Position numbers and translations under genes: made by a program. 64,000 nucleotides of DNA from an uncultured bacterium (GTDB lineage Bacteria > Verrucomicrobiota > Lentisphaeria > Victivallales > UBA1829), in contig URKJ01000016.1 of NCBI GenBank assembly GCA_900548385.1, positions 1 through 64,000 on the forward strand, written 5' to 3'. The notes under the pieces are model-generated. The model did no database searches. It was not told the DNA's origin and saw nothing but the letters and a program-made list of their open reading frames with translations. This document shows, piece after piece, positions 41,650 to 50,243 of this stretch (its first letter is position 1; each line of letters begins with the position of its first letter).

Positions 41650-44600
41650 ATGATAAGGATGAAAAAATTAACAACCTGTCTGCTGATCCTGCTGACGATG
41701 ACAGCGGTAATGGCGGAAAACCGGCTGCCCGCCAGCCCGGCGATCGACTCTCTCGGGAATCTGAGCTTCGGGAAGCTCGCTCTGCACTGGACCTGGTATG
41801 CGCCGAACTGGAGCGGCAACACTCTCCAGCCGGGAAGTTTCATAGCGGACGCCGGATTTCCGAAACGCAGTTCCAGCCGGCTCGAAAACTCCGGTAAATG
41901 GAGGGATTTTCACACGACGATTTCGGCAACCGCAGACGGAAACGGCGGAATTGCCTATTCCGCCCGTTTCAAAGCGGCAAACCCGGTGGAAACCGCAACG
42001 CTCGCACTGGTCATGATCATGCCGGTCGGCGAACCGTATGTTCTGGTCGACGGGAAAAAAGTCGTGCTGCCGGAGAAGTTCGAAAAACTCCATGTTTTCA
42101 ACGACAGAATCCATTCGCTCCAGTTCGGCAGCGACGGCAATACCGTCACCGTCAAAGGCGATTTCACGCTGCTGATTCAGGACGACCGTCAATGGGACAA
42201 CCAGATTTATGTGTTCCGCCTCTGCCCGATCCCGTCCTCCGGCAAGATCAGCAGCACCGCCGTCGATCTGCGCATCCGGGTTGATTCGCCGCGGGCCGTG
42301 CCGATCAATCTGAAAGAGGCGTTCAACATGGGATTTGCGGATGAGGAAGCCGACGACGGAATCGGTGGCTGGACCGATCAGGGACCGGACAACGATCTGC
42401 GCATGCTGAAGCCCGGAAAACTTTCCGTTCTCGGAGTCGATTTCAACATCGCCGATCCGGAACGCAACGAAGGACTCGCCTGCCTCGTGCTCTCCTCCGG
42501 ACAGGAAAAATTCCCGGCGGAAAAAAGCGTCACGCTCAAAGAATCCGGCAAAGGATTCCGGTATCTGTACCTGCTGCACAGTTCGGCATGGACAGCGGGA
42601 CGGATGCCGCTCGGCACGATCATTGCGGAGTACGCAGACGGAACCGAAAAGGAAATTCCGGTGCTTGTCGGCCGCGACGTCAGCAACTGGCACCAGCCGG
42701 ACGCAGTGCCGAACGGAGCCCTCGCCTGGACCGGAGAAAACCGGGAAGCGTTCGTCGGACTCCATCTGTCGCAGTTCCCGATCGAGGGAACGCCTTCCAA
42801 ACTGACCTTCAAAGCGGCGGATGGTGACAGCAAAGCGATCTGGATGATCGTCGGCGCCGCACTTGGCGACCGCAAACTGAATCTCCGGCAAATCGTGACT
42901 CCGTCGTACATCGTCGCAGGCAAAGACTGGCTGCCGCTGGAATTCAACGGCAATACCGTCGCAGGTTCGGCGCTTGATTTCTCAACCTATCTCGACGCGC
43001 CGGCGGGAAAATACGGTCCGGTCATCGTCACAAAAGACGGACACTTCGCTTTCCGCGACGCGCCGGAGAAACGAATCCGGTTCTTCGGTCCCAATCTGAT
43101 CGACTCCGCAGTTTACATTGACAAGGCGCTTGCCGACGACTTCGTGACCAAGGCAACCCGGCTCGGTTACAATACGGTTCGTTTTCACCACTTTGAAAAC
43201 GCCCTGCTCGCTCCCGGCGCTGCCGATTCTCTGACGTTCGATCCGAAGGCTCTCGACGAATTCGACTACCTGTTCGCGGAACTCAAAAAACACGGCATTT
43301 ACCTCTGCCTTGATCTTTACGCAAGCCGCGCAACGCGTTCGGGAGACAATATAAAGGAAATCCCGGGGCGCAGATTCGAACGGCCTTTCGTGATGAAGTG
43401 GCTGGTTCCGATCAGCGAATCGGCGATGGACAACTGGAAAGAATTTGCCCGACGGCTGCTGACACACCGGAATCCGTATACGGGATTGACCTATGCGGAG
43501 GATCCGGCGCTCTATTCGCTGAATCTCGTCAATGAGAATCCGCTCGTCATTCTCTGGAATCTCAATTCGTCGCTCGTTCCGATTTTCGAGGCGAAATACT
43601 TTGAATACCTGAAGAAAAAGGGACTCGACACCCCCGCAAACCGCGCCTCCCGCAGCGGTCTCTTCATTGAGTTCCTGAATGATCTTCACATCAGGAGCAT
43701 CGAAGAGCAGAGACGCTTTCTGAAAGAGGAGCTGAAACTGACTGCGCTGATCACCGACATCAATATGACCAGCAAGTTCACCCTGAACAACGCCCGCGAA
43801 CACCTGGACTTTGTGGACAACCACCAGTACTGGGACCATCCGATGTTCCCGGTGGAACCTTGGAAAATGCCGTATAAGTTCTTCAACAGTTCGGCCATTG
43901 TGAACCGTGCGGGACTTCCGCGCTATCTGATGCCTGTGCGGATTTTCGGAAAGCCGTACACGATTACCGAATTCAATTACTGCAGCCCGAATCCGAACCG
44001 GCACGAAACGGCTCCGCTGGTCGGCGGCTACGCCGGACTGCAGGATTGGGACGGTCTCTACCGGTTCGCCTGGTCGCACCATCGGGACTTCATGAAAGCG
44101 CTCGATGTGCCGCGCGGTTTCGACCTCGTCAACGACCCGCAGGCGCAGCTGGCGGAACGCATCATCAATCTGATGTTCACGCAGAACTACATCCGTCCCG
44201 CCAAACCGGCTTTCGCGTTCAGCTATACGCAGAAACAGTTCCGCGCGCTGACAGGCACCCCGGAAGCGGAGGGTGATTATCCGGACGCATTTACCGAACT
44301 CGGTCTCTACGGCAGAATCGGCATGCTCGGAGCCGACGCCTCGTTCCCCGGCGTACAGAAACTCTTCCCGCTCGAAAAAGGCTGGGAGGCGGAACTTCCA
44401 CGCGGCGCACGTTCGGCACTCAATAATCTGCGGAAAAGCGGAAAGATCGTCAGCGCCAACGGCGAAATCACGCTGGATTCGAAGAAGAAAACGCTGAAAG
44501 TCATCGCTCCGCAGTGTGAAGTGATGACCTTCTCCGGCGATATGTCCGGCAAGGTGATGAAGCTTTCCGGAGCCGACCGCTACCAGACGCTGGCGCTGCT

Positions 44601-44916
44601 GTCGCTCGACGGCAAAAAGCTGACGGAAAGCGAAAAGCTCCTGTTCATTCAGATGCCGAACCTCGGCGCGACCAGGCAGAAGTTCGCAAACGAACACCGC
44701 AGTCTGCTCGAAAGTTGGGGACAGCTGCCGATCCTGCTTGAAAAGTGCCGGGCGGACGTCGAACTCGCGCTGCCGGAGATGACAGTCGAAGCGCTGAAGC
44801 TCGACGGCACACCGAACGGCGTTGTCCCGTCCACTTATGAAAACGGCAAGCTGCGTTTCACTGCGGACACCGCTTCGCGTCCCGGCGGAGTGATGGTTTA
44901 TCTGCTGACCCGCTGA
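41650..44916 (+). CDS. Secreted large clan GH-A glycoside hydrolase, paralogue of the 2.5-5.8 kb enzyme
   Basis: 1088 residues from the ATG at 41650, with AAAGG upstream. A signal peptide ends near residue 22 (LLILLTMTAVMA). Residues ~25-430 are beta-domains, and the TIM barrel covers ~455-800. Predicted acid/base is Glu629 in LNLVNENPL and nucleophile Glu774 in YTITEFNYC. The barrel opening (RFFGPNLIDSAVYIDK, YNTVRFHHFEN) corresponds in order and spacing to the protein at 2560-5805. C-terminal beta-domain to the end. A strong terminator follows. Substrate unknown. Confidence 0.83.
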   Translation: MIRMKKLTTCLLILLTMTAVMAENRLPASPAIDSLGNLSFGKLALHWTWYAPNWSGNTLQPGSFIADAGFPKRSSSRLENSGKWRDFHTTISATADGNGGIAYSARFKAANPVETATLALVMIMPVGEPYVLVDGKKVVLPEKFEKLHVFNDRIHSLQFGSDGNTVTVKGDFTLLIQDDRQWDNQIYVFRLCPIPSSGKISSTAVDLRIRVDSPRAVPINLKEAFNMGFADEEADDGIGGWTDQGPDNDLRMLKPGKLSVLGVDFNIADPERNEGLACLVLSSGQEKFPAEKSVTLKESGKGFRYLYLLHSSAWTAGRMPLGTIIAEYADGTEKEIPVLVGRDVSNWHQPDAVPNGALAWTGENREAFVGLHLSQFPIEGTPSKLTFKAADGDSKAIWMIVGAALGDRKLNLRQIVTPSYIVAGKDWLPLEFNGNTVAGSALDFSTYLDAPAGKYGPVIVTKDGHFAFRDAPEKRIRFFGPNLIDSAVYIDKALADDFVTKATRLGYNTVRFHHFENALLAPGAADSLTFDPKALDEFDYLFAELKKHGIYLCLDLYASRATRSGDNIKEIPGRRFERPFVMKWLVPISESAMDNWKEFARRLLTHRNPYTGLTYAEDPALYSLNLVNENPLVILWNLNSSLVPIFEAKYFEYLKKKGLDTPANRASRSGLFIEFLNDLHIRSIEEQRRFLKEELKLTALITDINMTSKFTLNNAREHLDFVDNHQYWDHPMFPVEPWKMPYKFFNSSAIVNRAGLPRYLMPVRIFGKPYTITEFNYCSPNPNRHETAPLVGGYAGLQDWDGLYRFAWSHHRDFMKALDVPRGFDLVNDPQAQLAERIINLMFTQNYIRPAKPAFAFSYTQKQFRALTGTPEAEGDYPDAFTELGLYGRIGMLGADASFPGVQKLFPLEKGWEAELPRGARSALNNLRKSGKIVSANGEITLDSKKKTLKVIAPQCEVMTFSGDMSGKVMKLSGADRYQTLALLSLDGKKLTESEKLLFIQMPNLGATRQKFANEHRSLLESWGQLPILLEKCRADVELALPEMTVEALKLDGTPNGVVPSTYENGKLRFTADTASRPGGVMVYLLTR

Positions 44917-44932
44917 CCGTAATGTTCAACAG

Positions 44933-44973
44933 GACTGCCGCAGAACCCGTCAAGGCTGCGGCAGTCTTTTTTT
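44933..44973 (+). terminator. Strong intrinsic terminator after the GH-A hydrolase
   Basis: GACTGCCGCAG (44933-44943) pairs with CTGCGGCAGTC (44956-44966), then seven Ts. A small ATTGC-TTCG-GCAAT tetraloop hairpin follows at 44978-44991. Confidence 0.92.
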
Positions 44974-45039
44974 CGTTATTGCTTCGGCAATCAAAACAGT
45001 GATAATATATATAACCGACAGCCATACATGGGAGGTATG

Positions 45040-48000
45040 ATGAAACCTTTATACGCTGACGATCAGGACGTTCCTTTTCCCCAACTTTTCGCCAACCCCG
45101 GAGCGCTCTACCGCGACACTCCTTTCTGGGCATGGAACTGCCGTCTTGACGGAGAAGAACTCCATCGTCAGATCGGAATCTTCAAGGCTATGGGCATGGG
45201 CGGATTTCACATGCACGCCCGTACCGGTCTGGCGACTCCGTACCTGGGACCCGAATTCATGAAACTGGTACGGCAGTGTGTCGACGACGCCAAATCGCAA
45301 TCAATGCTTGCCTGGCTTTACGATGAAGACCGTTTTCCCTCCGGTGCCGCGGGCGGGCTCGTCACCCGCGATCCGGCGTTCCGCGCCCGTCACCTTCTGC
45401 TGACCTCCACCCGACGGCCCGAAACGCCCGACCCCGCCAACGATCTTTCCGGAAAACTCCTCGCCGTCTATGCGATCCGTTTCGATCAGGAACACCGGCT
45501 GCTGGACTGGCAGCGGCTTGCCAACGACGCTGCCGCCCCCGGATCCGAACTGTTGTATGTCTACCGGATCGTCGAATCGCACAATCCCTGGTTCAACGGT
45601 CAGGCTTACGTCGATGCCCTCAATCCGCACGCGGTCCGGCGCTTTGTCGAGCTCACCTACGAGGCTTATTTCCGGGAGGTCGGCGGAGAATTCGGCAAAG
45701 CCATTCCCGCAATCTTTACCGATGAACCGCATTTCACCCACGAAACCGTCCTGCGGTTTGCCGCCGGACGATGCGACATTCGGCTCCCGTATACGGACGA
45801 TCTGCCCGAAACCTACCGCCATGAATACGGCGCGGAGTTCTTCGACACTCTGCCGGAACTCGTCTGGGAACGGGCGGACGGAGCCTGGTCCACCGCCCGC
45901 TACCGGTTCCACAATCACATTGCGGAACGGTTCGCCTCGGCGTTTGCCGATACGGTCGGAGGATGGTGCGAACGCCACGGAATCCGTTTCACCGGTCACC
46001 TGCTGGAGGAACCGCGGCTGGAATCGCAGACCGCCGTTCTCGGCGATGCGATGCGCAGTTACCGTTCTTTCCAGCTGCCCGGAATCGATATGCTCTGCGA
46101 CTGGGTCGAACTTTCCACCGTCAAACAGGCGGCAAGCGCCTCCCGTCAATACGGATGCGGCGGGGTTCTCTGCGAACTGGACGGCGTGACCGACTGGGAT
46201 TTCAACTTCTCCGGACACAAGGGACACGGCGACTGGCAGGCCGCGCTCGGAGTCACCGTCCGGGTTCCACATCTGGCATGGATGTCGATGGCAGGCGAAG
46301 CCAAGCGCGATTATCCCGCCTCCATCAGCGAACAGTCCCCGTGGTGGCGGAAATATCCGGTGATTGCCGATCACTTCGCACGCGTCAACACCGCGATGAG
46401 CCGCGGCCGCGCCCTCTGCCGAATCGGAGTGATTCACCCGATCGAATCCTTCTGGCTGGTCTGCGGCCCACGGGATCAGACCGCCGGCGCCCGCCGTCAG
46501 GCGGAACAGGATTTCAATTCGCTGTGCCGCTGGCTGCTCTACGGACTGATTGATTTCGATTTCATTGCGGAATCGCTGCTGCCGTCGCAGAACCTCATGG
46601 AAGCCGGAACATGCTTCAAGGTCGGGCAAATGAGTTACGAAACCGTTATCGTTCCGCCGACGATCACACTGAGAAGCTCGACGCTCGACAGGCTTGAGGC
46701 ATTCGTCAACGCAGGGGGCGAACTGATCTTCGCGGGCAGAATTCCGGTCTGCGAAGACGCAATGCCCAGTGACCGCGCCGCCCGGCTTGCCGCCCGATGC
46801 CGCCGGATTGATTTTTCAGAAGCGGTGCTGCTCGACACTCTCCGGAAACACCGCGACGTCGAAGTCGTACGCTGCGACGACGGCTTCCCCGCCACCTCCC
46901 TGCTCTATCAGCTGCGTGACGCCGGAAAAGAACGTTTCCTTTTTCTGGTCAATTCCGAACGTTGCGGAGAAACGTTTACCGGACAGGTGCGCATTCGCGG
47001 CAACTGGCAGTTGGCATTTCTTGATACCGCCACCGGTGAACAGACCCCTCTGGCAGCCGTTCATGAGCACGGTTGGACGGTTTTGAAGTACGATTTCTAT
47101 GCGCACGGGCATTTGCTGCTGCGTCTGACTCCGGCGGCGGCAAGCGTGGGAAAAGAGCTGCGGCAGCCTCCTTATTCCGATGCGGGAGTGGAAGCGCGGA
47201 TTCTCAGCCGTCTGAACGGATTTGCCCTGCCGGTTACGCTGGATGAACCGAACGTATTGGTGCTCGACCAGGCGCAATGGCGCATCAATGACGGCAGCTG
47301 GGAACCGTCGGAAGAGATTCTGCGGCTTGACAACCTCGTGCGGAGCAGATTCGGTCTTCCGCCGAAGAGCGGGCACATCGTCCAGCCGTGGGTCAATCTA
47401 CCGGACAGCAGAGTATACGGCCGTCTGGAATTGTGTTACACCATTGAATGTACGGTTCCGGTTACCGGAGCAATGCTCGCACTTGAACAGCCGGAAACCA
47501 CGGAACTGGAGCTCGACGGTCAGCCGCTGAGTTTTGCGGACGCCGGATTCTGGACGGACCGCTCGGTGCGGAAAAGCGCATTGCCGTCGCTGACAGCGGG
47601 AACCCACATTCTGATTCTACGCCGCGATTACCGTTCTGATACCGATCTCGAACGGATTTATCTGCTCGGAGACTTCGGCGTGGAACTCGGCGGCAGCCGG
47701 CTGCGGATCATCGCCCCGGTACGCACCCTGAACTGGGGAGACACCGCTCCGCAGGGATTGCCGTTCTATTCCGGAAACTTGACTTATCACTGCAAGTTCA
47801 CGCTTGCGGAATCCGGAGAAACGGCTCTGCGCTTTCCGTCGCGCGGCTCCCGGCTTGCGGAGGGATTCCGCAACAACGACGTCGCACGCGAATGTGATTT
47901 TGCCGGTTTCCGGGCGACGCTGATCGGCGTATCGGTGGACGGCGGACCGGAACTCCCCGTGGCATTTGCCCCATTCCAGTGTGAACTGGGCACTTTGGCC

Positions 48001-48198
48001 GCCGGGGAACATACGCTGGCGATTACCGTTTACGGCAGTCGCGTCAACAGTTTTGGAGCACTCCATCTTTCATGGCCGGAACCATGGATCGGACCGGAGG
48101 CATGGCGAACCGAAGGCGACCGCTTTACGCGCGACTACCGGGTGCGGAAATTCGGTGTGATGATCGCTCCGCTTCTGCTGAAAGGCATCGGCGCATAA
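45040..48198 (+). CDS. GH106-like glycoside hydrolase (alpha-L-rhamnosidase-like)
   Basis: 1052 residues. Three in-frame ATGs lie close together; GGAGG at 45031-45035 favours 45040 (or 45037) over 45028. No signal peptide, so probably cytosolic. The N terminus shows the GH106 pattern: RDTPFWAWNCRLDGEELHRQ, GMGGFHMHARTGLATPYLG, AWLYDEDRFPSGAAGG. Further on, AIFTDEPHF and GFHMHAR-type segments line the barrel pocket, and the rest is a set of beta-sandwich domains to the C terminus (VELGGSRLRI, FGALHLSW). GH106 enzymes release alpha-L-rhamnose, for example from rhamnogalacturonan. It sits alone between a terminator and a convergent GntR regulator. Confidence 0.85.
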   Translation: MKPLYADDQDVPFPQLFANPGALYRDTPFWAWNCRLDGEELHRQIGIFKAMGMGGFHMHARTGLATPYLGPEFMKLVRQCVDDAKSQSMLAWLYDEDRFPSGAAGGLVTRDPAFRARHLLLTSTRRPETPDPANDLSGKLLAVYAIRFDQEHRLLDWQRLANDAAAPGSELLYVYRIVESHNPWFNGQAYVDALNPHAVRRFVELTYEAYFREVGGEFGKAIPAIFTDEPHFTHETVLRFAAGRCDIRLPYTDDLPETYRHEYGAEFFDTLPELVWERADGAWSTARYRFHNHIAERFASAFADTVGGWCERHGIRFTGHLLEEPRLESQTAVLGDAMRSYRSFQLPGIDMLCDWVELSTVKQAASASRQYGCGGVLCELDGVTDWDFNFSGHKGHGDWQAALGVTVRVPHLAWMSMAGEAKRDYPASISEQSPWWRKYPVIADHFARVNTAMSRGRALCRIGVIHPIESFWLVCGPRDQTAGARRQAEQDFNSLCRWLLYGLIDFDFIAESLLPSQNLMEAGTCFKVGQMSYETVIVPPTITLRSSTLDRLEAFVNAGGELIFAGRIPVCEDAMPSDRAARLAARCRRIDFSEAVLLDTLRKHRDVEVVRCDDGFPATSLLYQLRDAGKERFLFLVNSERCGETFTGQVRIRGNWQLAFLDTATGEQTPLAAVHEHGWTVLKYDFYAHGHLLLRLTPAAASVGKELRQPPYSDAGVEARILSRLNGFALPVTLDEPNVLVLDQAQWRINDGSWEPSEEILRLDNLVRSRFGLPPKSGHIVQPWVNLPDSRVYGRLELCYTIECTVPVTGAMLALEQPETTELELDGQPLSFADAGFWTDRSVRKSALPSLTAGTHILILRRDYRSDTDLERIYLLGDFGVELGGSRLRIIAPVRTLNWGDTAPQGLPFYSGNLTYHCKFTLAESGETALRFPSRGSRLAEGFRNNDVARECDFAGFRATLIGVSVDGGPELPVAFAPFQCELGTLAAGEHTLAITVYGSRVNSFGALHLSWPEPWIGPEAWRTEGDRFTRDYRVRKFGVMIAPLLLKGIGA

Positions 48199-48214
48199 CA
48201 ATAAACGCCCCTCC

Positions 48215-48244
48215 GGCTTCTCCCGGATCACGCCGGGAGAAGCC
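48215..48244. terminator. Perfect 12-bp hairpin between convergent genes, copy 2
   Basis: GGCTTCTCCCGG (48215-48226), loop ATCACG, CCGGGAGAAGCC (48233-48244). The stem and loop are identical to 39621-39648. It is 16 bases after the GH106-like stop and 3 before the GntR stop. Confidence 0.65.
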
Positions 48245-48246
48245 GT

Positions 48247-49251
48247 TCAGCGCCGTACCAGCGCAACCGGCAATTCCGGATTTCCGGTGCGAATCACCCC
48301 ATCCGCAAACAGCCCGCCCAGCATTTCCACGACGCTCCGTCCCGCAGCCTGATACGGTTCCTGAAAATAATAACCATGAAATTCCACGCCATCCGGAAGC
48401 GGTCCCCAGCAGACAACCGGAATATCCTGTTTCAACACCCGAAGAGTCTGCCACAGTTCATCCGCAAGATCCGTTTCGGAAAACAGCACATCCGGACGTT
48501 CCTCCTGCAGATAACGTTCCAATTTCTGCTTGAAATCAATCTCACCCGGCGCAGGTCCGCCCGCTTTCCGCGACAGCGGAATCCGCGGACCGTTCCAGAA
48601 CGGGACAAAATTGTTTTCCACCACCCACCGCTGTTTGCCAAGAAACGCCGGACGCTGAAAACGCAGTTCCTTCCGCAGCTGAATCAGCGCGGCATCATAC
48701 GAAAAACGGATGGAGGGCGCGGAATAACCGCGCTGATGGCCGATCAGGATCACCGGGACCGCCTCCGCCGCCCGCAATGCGCACCGGGCATCCGTATGCA
48801 GCATGACAACCGCGGAAAGCGCCTCCCGTTTCAGGCATTCTCCCAGATTTTCCGTGCGCTCCAGATTGATATTGAACAGCGGACGCAAATTCCATCCGGC
48901 TTCCGTAATTGCGCTTCCAAGCTCCGCAATCCCCTGCCATTTGCCTTTCCCGTAATAAAAATTATCTCCGCCATTCAGAAGAAGACCGATCAGTTTCCGG
49001 TTATGAAGCGGCAAACAACCGGCAAGCGGATTGGTAAAAACCCCGGAACCGCGCTTTCCGACAACATATCCCTCTTCCCGCAGCTGTTTCAACGCAAGGA
49101 GAACCGTACTCCGTGCAATGCCGAACTCTTCCGCCAACTGTGTCGCGGTCGGCAGACGCACGGATTCCGATCCGCCCTGATACAGGAGGCTCATCACATA
49201 ATGGCGGAGGCGGACATTCTCTGAAATACCGTTCTGATATACTTTTTTCAT
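48247..49251 (-). CDS. GntR-family regulator with LacI-like sugar-sensing domain
   Basis: 334 residues. The winged helix is at ~10-75 ([34 protein letters not shown]). A periplasmic-binding-protein-like sensor follows ([48 protein letters not shown]), as in AraR-type GntR proteins that bind a sugar effector. GGAG precedes the ATG. It is divergent from the pseudopilin/GH51-like operon. Matching sites with core AAGACCGAT lie at both divergent promoters, so it probably represses itself and that operon. Confidence 0.92.
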   Translation of the reverse strand: MKKVYQNGISENVRLRHYVMSLLYQGGSESVRLPTATQLAEEFGIARSTVLLALKQLREEGYVVGKRGSGVFTNPLAGCLPLHNRKLIGLLLNGGDNFYYGKGKWQGIAELGSAITEAGWNLRPLFNINLERTENLGECLKREALSAVVMLHTDARCALRAAEAVPVILIGHQRGYSAPSIRFSYDAALIQLRKELRFQRPAFLGKQRWVVENNFVPFWNGPRIPLSRKAGGPAPGEIDFKQKLERYLQEERPDVLFSETDLADELWQTLRVLKQDIPVVCWGPLPDGVEFHGYYFQEPYQAAGRSVVEMLGGLFADGVIRTGNPELPVALVRR

Positions 49252-49267
49252 TGATAAAACTCCATTT

Positions 49268-49318
49268 ATCGGTCTTATTATTTCAACTTACTATAATCCA
49301 TGTAAAGGATATTTGCAA
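49268..49318 (-). promoter_or_regulatory. Promoter and operator of the GntR-type gene
   Basis: On the minus strand: TTGCAA (49313-49318), 17 bases, TATAGT (49290-49295). The operator core AAGACCGAT (49268-49276 in minus orientation) is 13 bases downstream of the -10, within the leader. Confidence 0.65.
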
Positions 49319-49359
49319 TAAAAAAATAAAAAAATACAGTAATTTTACGTTTTCAGGGG

Positions 49360-49401
49360 TTGTTTTTTCCGGAAAATATTGTATAATTATAGAAGACCGA
49401 T
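49360..49401 (+). promoter_or_regulatory. Promoter and operator of the pseudopilin/GH51-like operon
   Basis: TTGTTT (49360-49365), 16 bases, TATAAT (49382-49387). Operator core AAGACCGAT (49393-49401) begins 5 bases after the -10, over the transcription start, as for a repressor site. Confidence 0.7.
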
Positions 49402-49436
49402 TAAATATCAATCAAAAACAAAAGGAGAACGTCAAT

Positions 49437-50201
49437 ATGTTTCCAAACGGCTCATTACGAATTCATCCCGACCTGAAACAGTTCCGGCGGGTCAGAACAG
49501 GTTTCACTCTTATAGAACTCCTGGTCGTCATATCAATCATAGCAATTATCGCTTCTCTTCTGCTTCCGGCTCTGAACTCGGCACGACAGAAATCGTTGTC
49601 TGCCTCCTGCATCTCCAATCAGAAACAGATCGGCATCGCCAATGCATCGTATGCAAACGATTTCAACAACTATGCCCTGCCCATCGGAGGAGGCTACAAC
49701 TCAAAAACCGAACCGACTCTGGCGCAGATATGCACAGAACAGAAATATATCAGCGACCGGAAGGTCTTTTTCTGTCCCGCCGGACCGAAACTCGTTAAGA
49801 ACTGGAAAGAGGAAGGATATGGAAGAAACTGTTACATCAAAGACGATCCGAAAGGACCCAACTGGTCCCCGTATCTGTCGATGAACCGTCCGGGGAAGTT
49901 TTTCAAATGGAACGCTGTCACATTTCAGGACTCGTTCACACCATCCAACTTTCCTTTTCTTACCGATACCGCGGATTTTGATGCAAACAATACCGCGACT
50001 GCACAGCCTCACTACTTTTATTTCCCCAACCCGTCAAGCTCAAAAAAAATCAGAAAAGTACACATGCGTCATACCCGGAGAAGCAATATGCTGACTTTGG
50101 ACGGACATGTCGAAACCCGGAATTACTCCGGCCTGATCATCAACTTCAAATTCAAAAAAGACTCTCTTCCCAACACCGATGACGGTTCATTATGGTATTA
50201 A
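49437..50201 (+). CDS. Pseudopilin-like protein with H-X9-DG motif
   Basis: 254 residues from the ATG at 49437, which has AAGGAG upstream. The leader [22 protein letters not shown] (22 residues, Gly at -1) is followed by [18 protein letters not shown] with Glu5. The cleavage site is canonical. The C-terminal motif is intact ([14 protein letters not shown]). It is first in an operon with the GH51-like gene, 42 bases upstream of it. Longer frames upstream run through the divergent regulator gene and are not real. Confidence 0.92.
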   Translation: MFPNGSLRIHPDLKQFRRVRTGFTLIELLVVISIIAIIASLLLPALNSARQKSLSASCISNQKQIGIANASYANDFNNYALPIGGGYNSKTEPTLAQICTEQKYISDRKVFFCPAGPKLVKNWKEEGYGRNCYIKDDPKGPNWSPYLSMNRPGKFFKWNAVTFQDSFTPSNFPFLTDTADFDANNTATAQPHYFYFPNPSSSKKIRKVHMRHTRRSNMLTLDGHVETRNYSGLIINFKFKKDSLPNTDDGSLWY

Positions 50202-50243
50202 AACCAAATATAGAGCCTCATCAATAAATCAAAAGGACATGCA

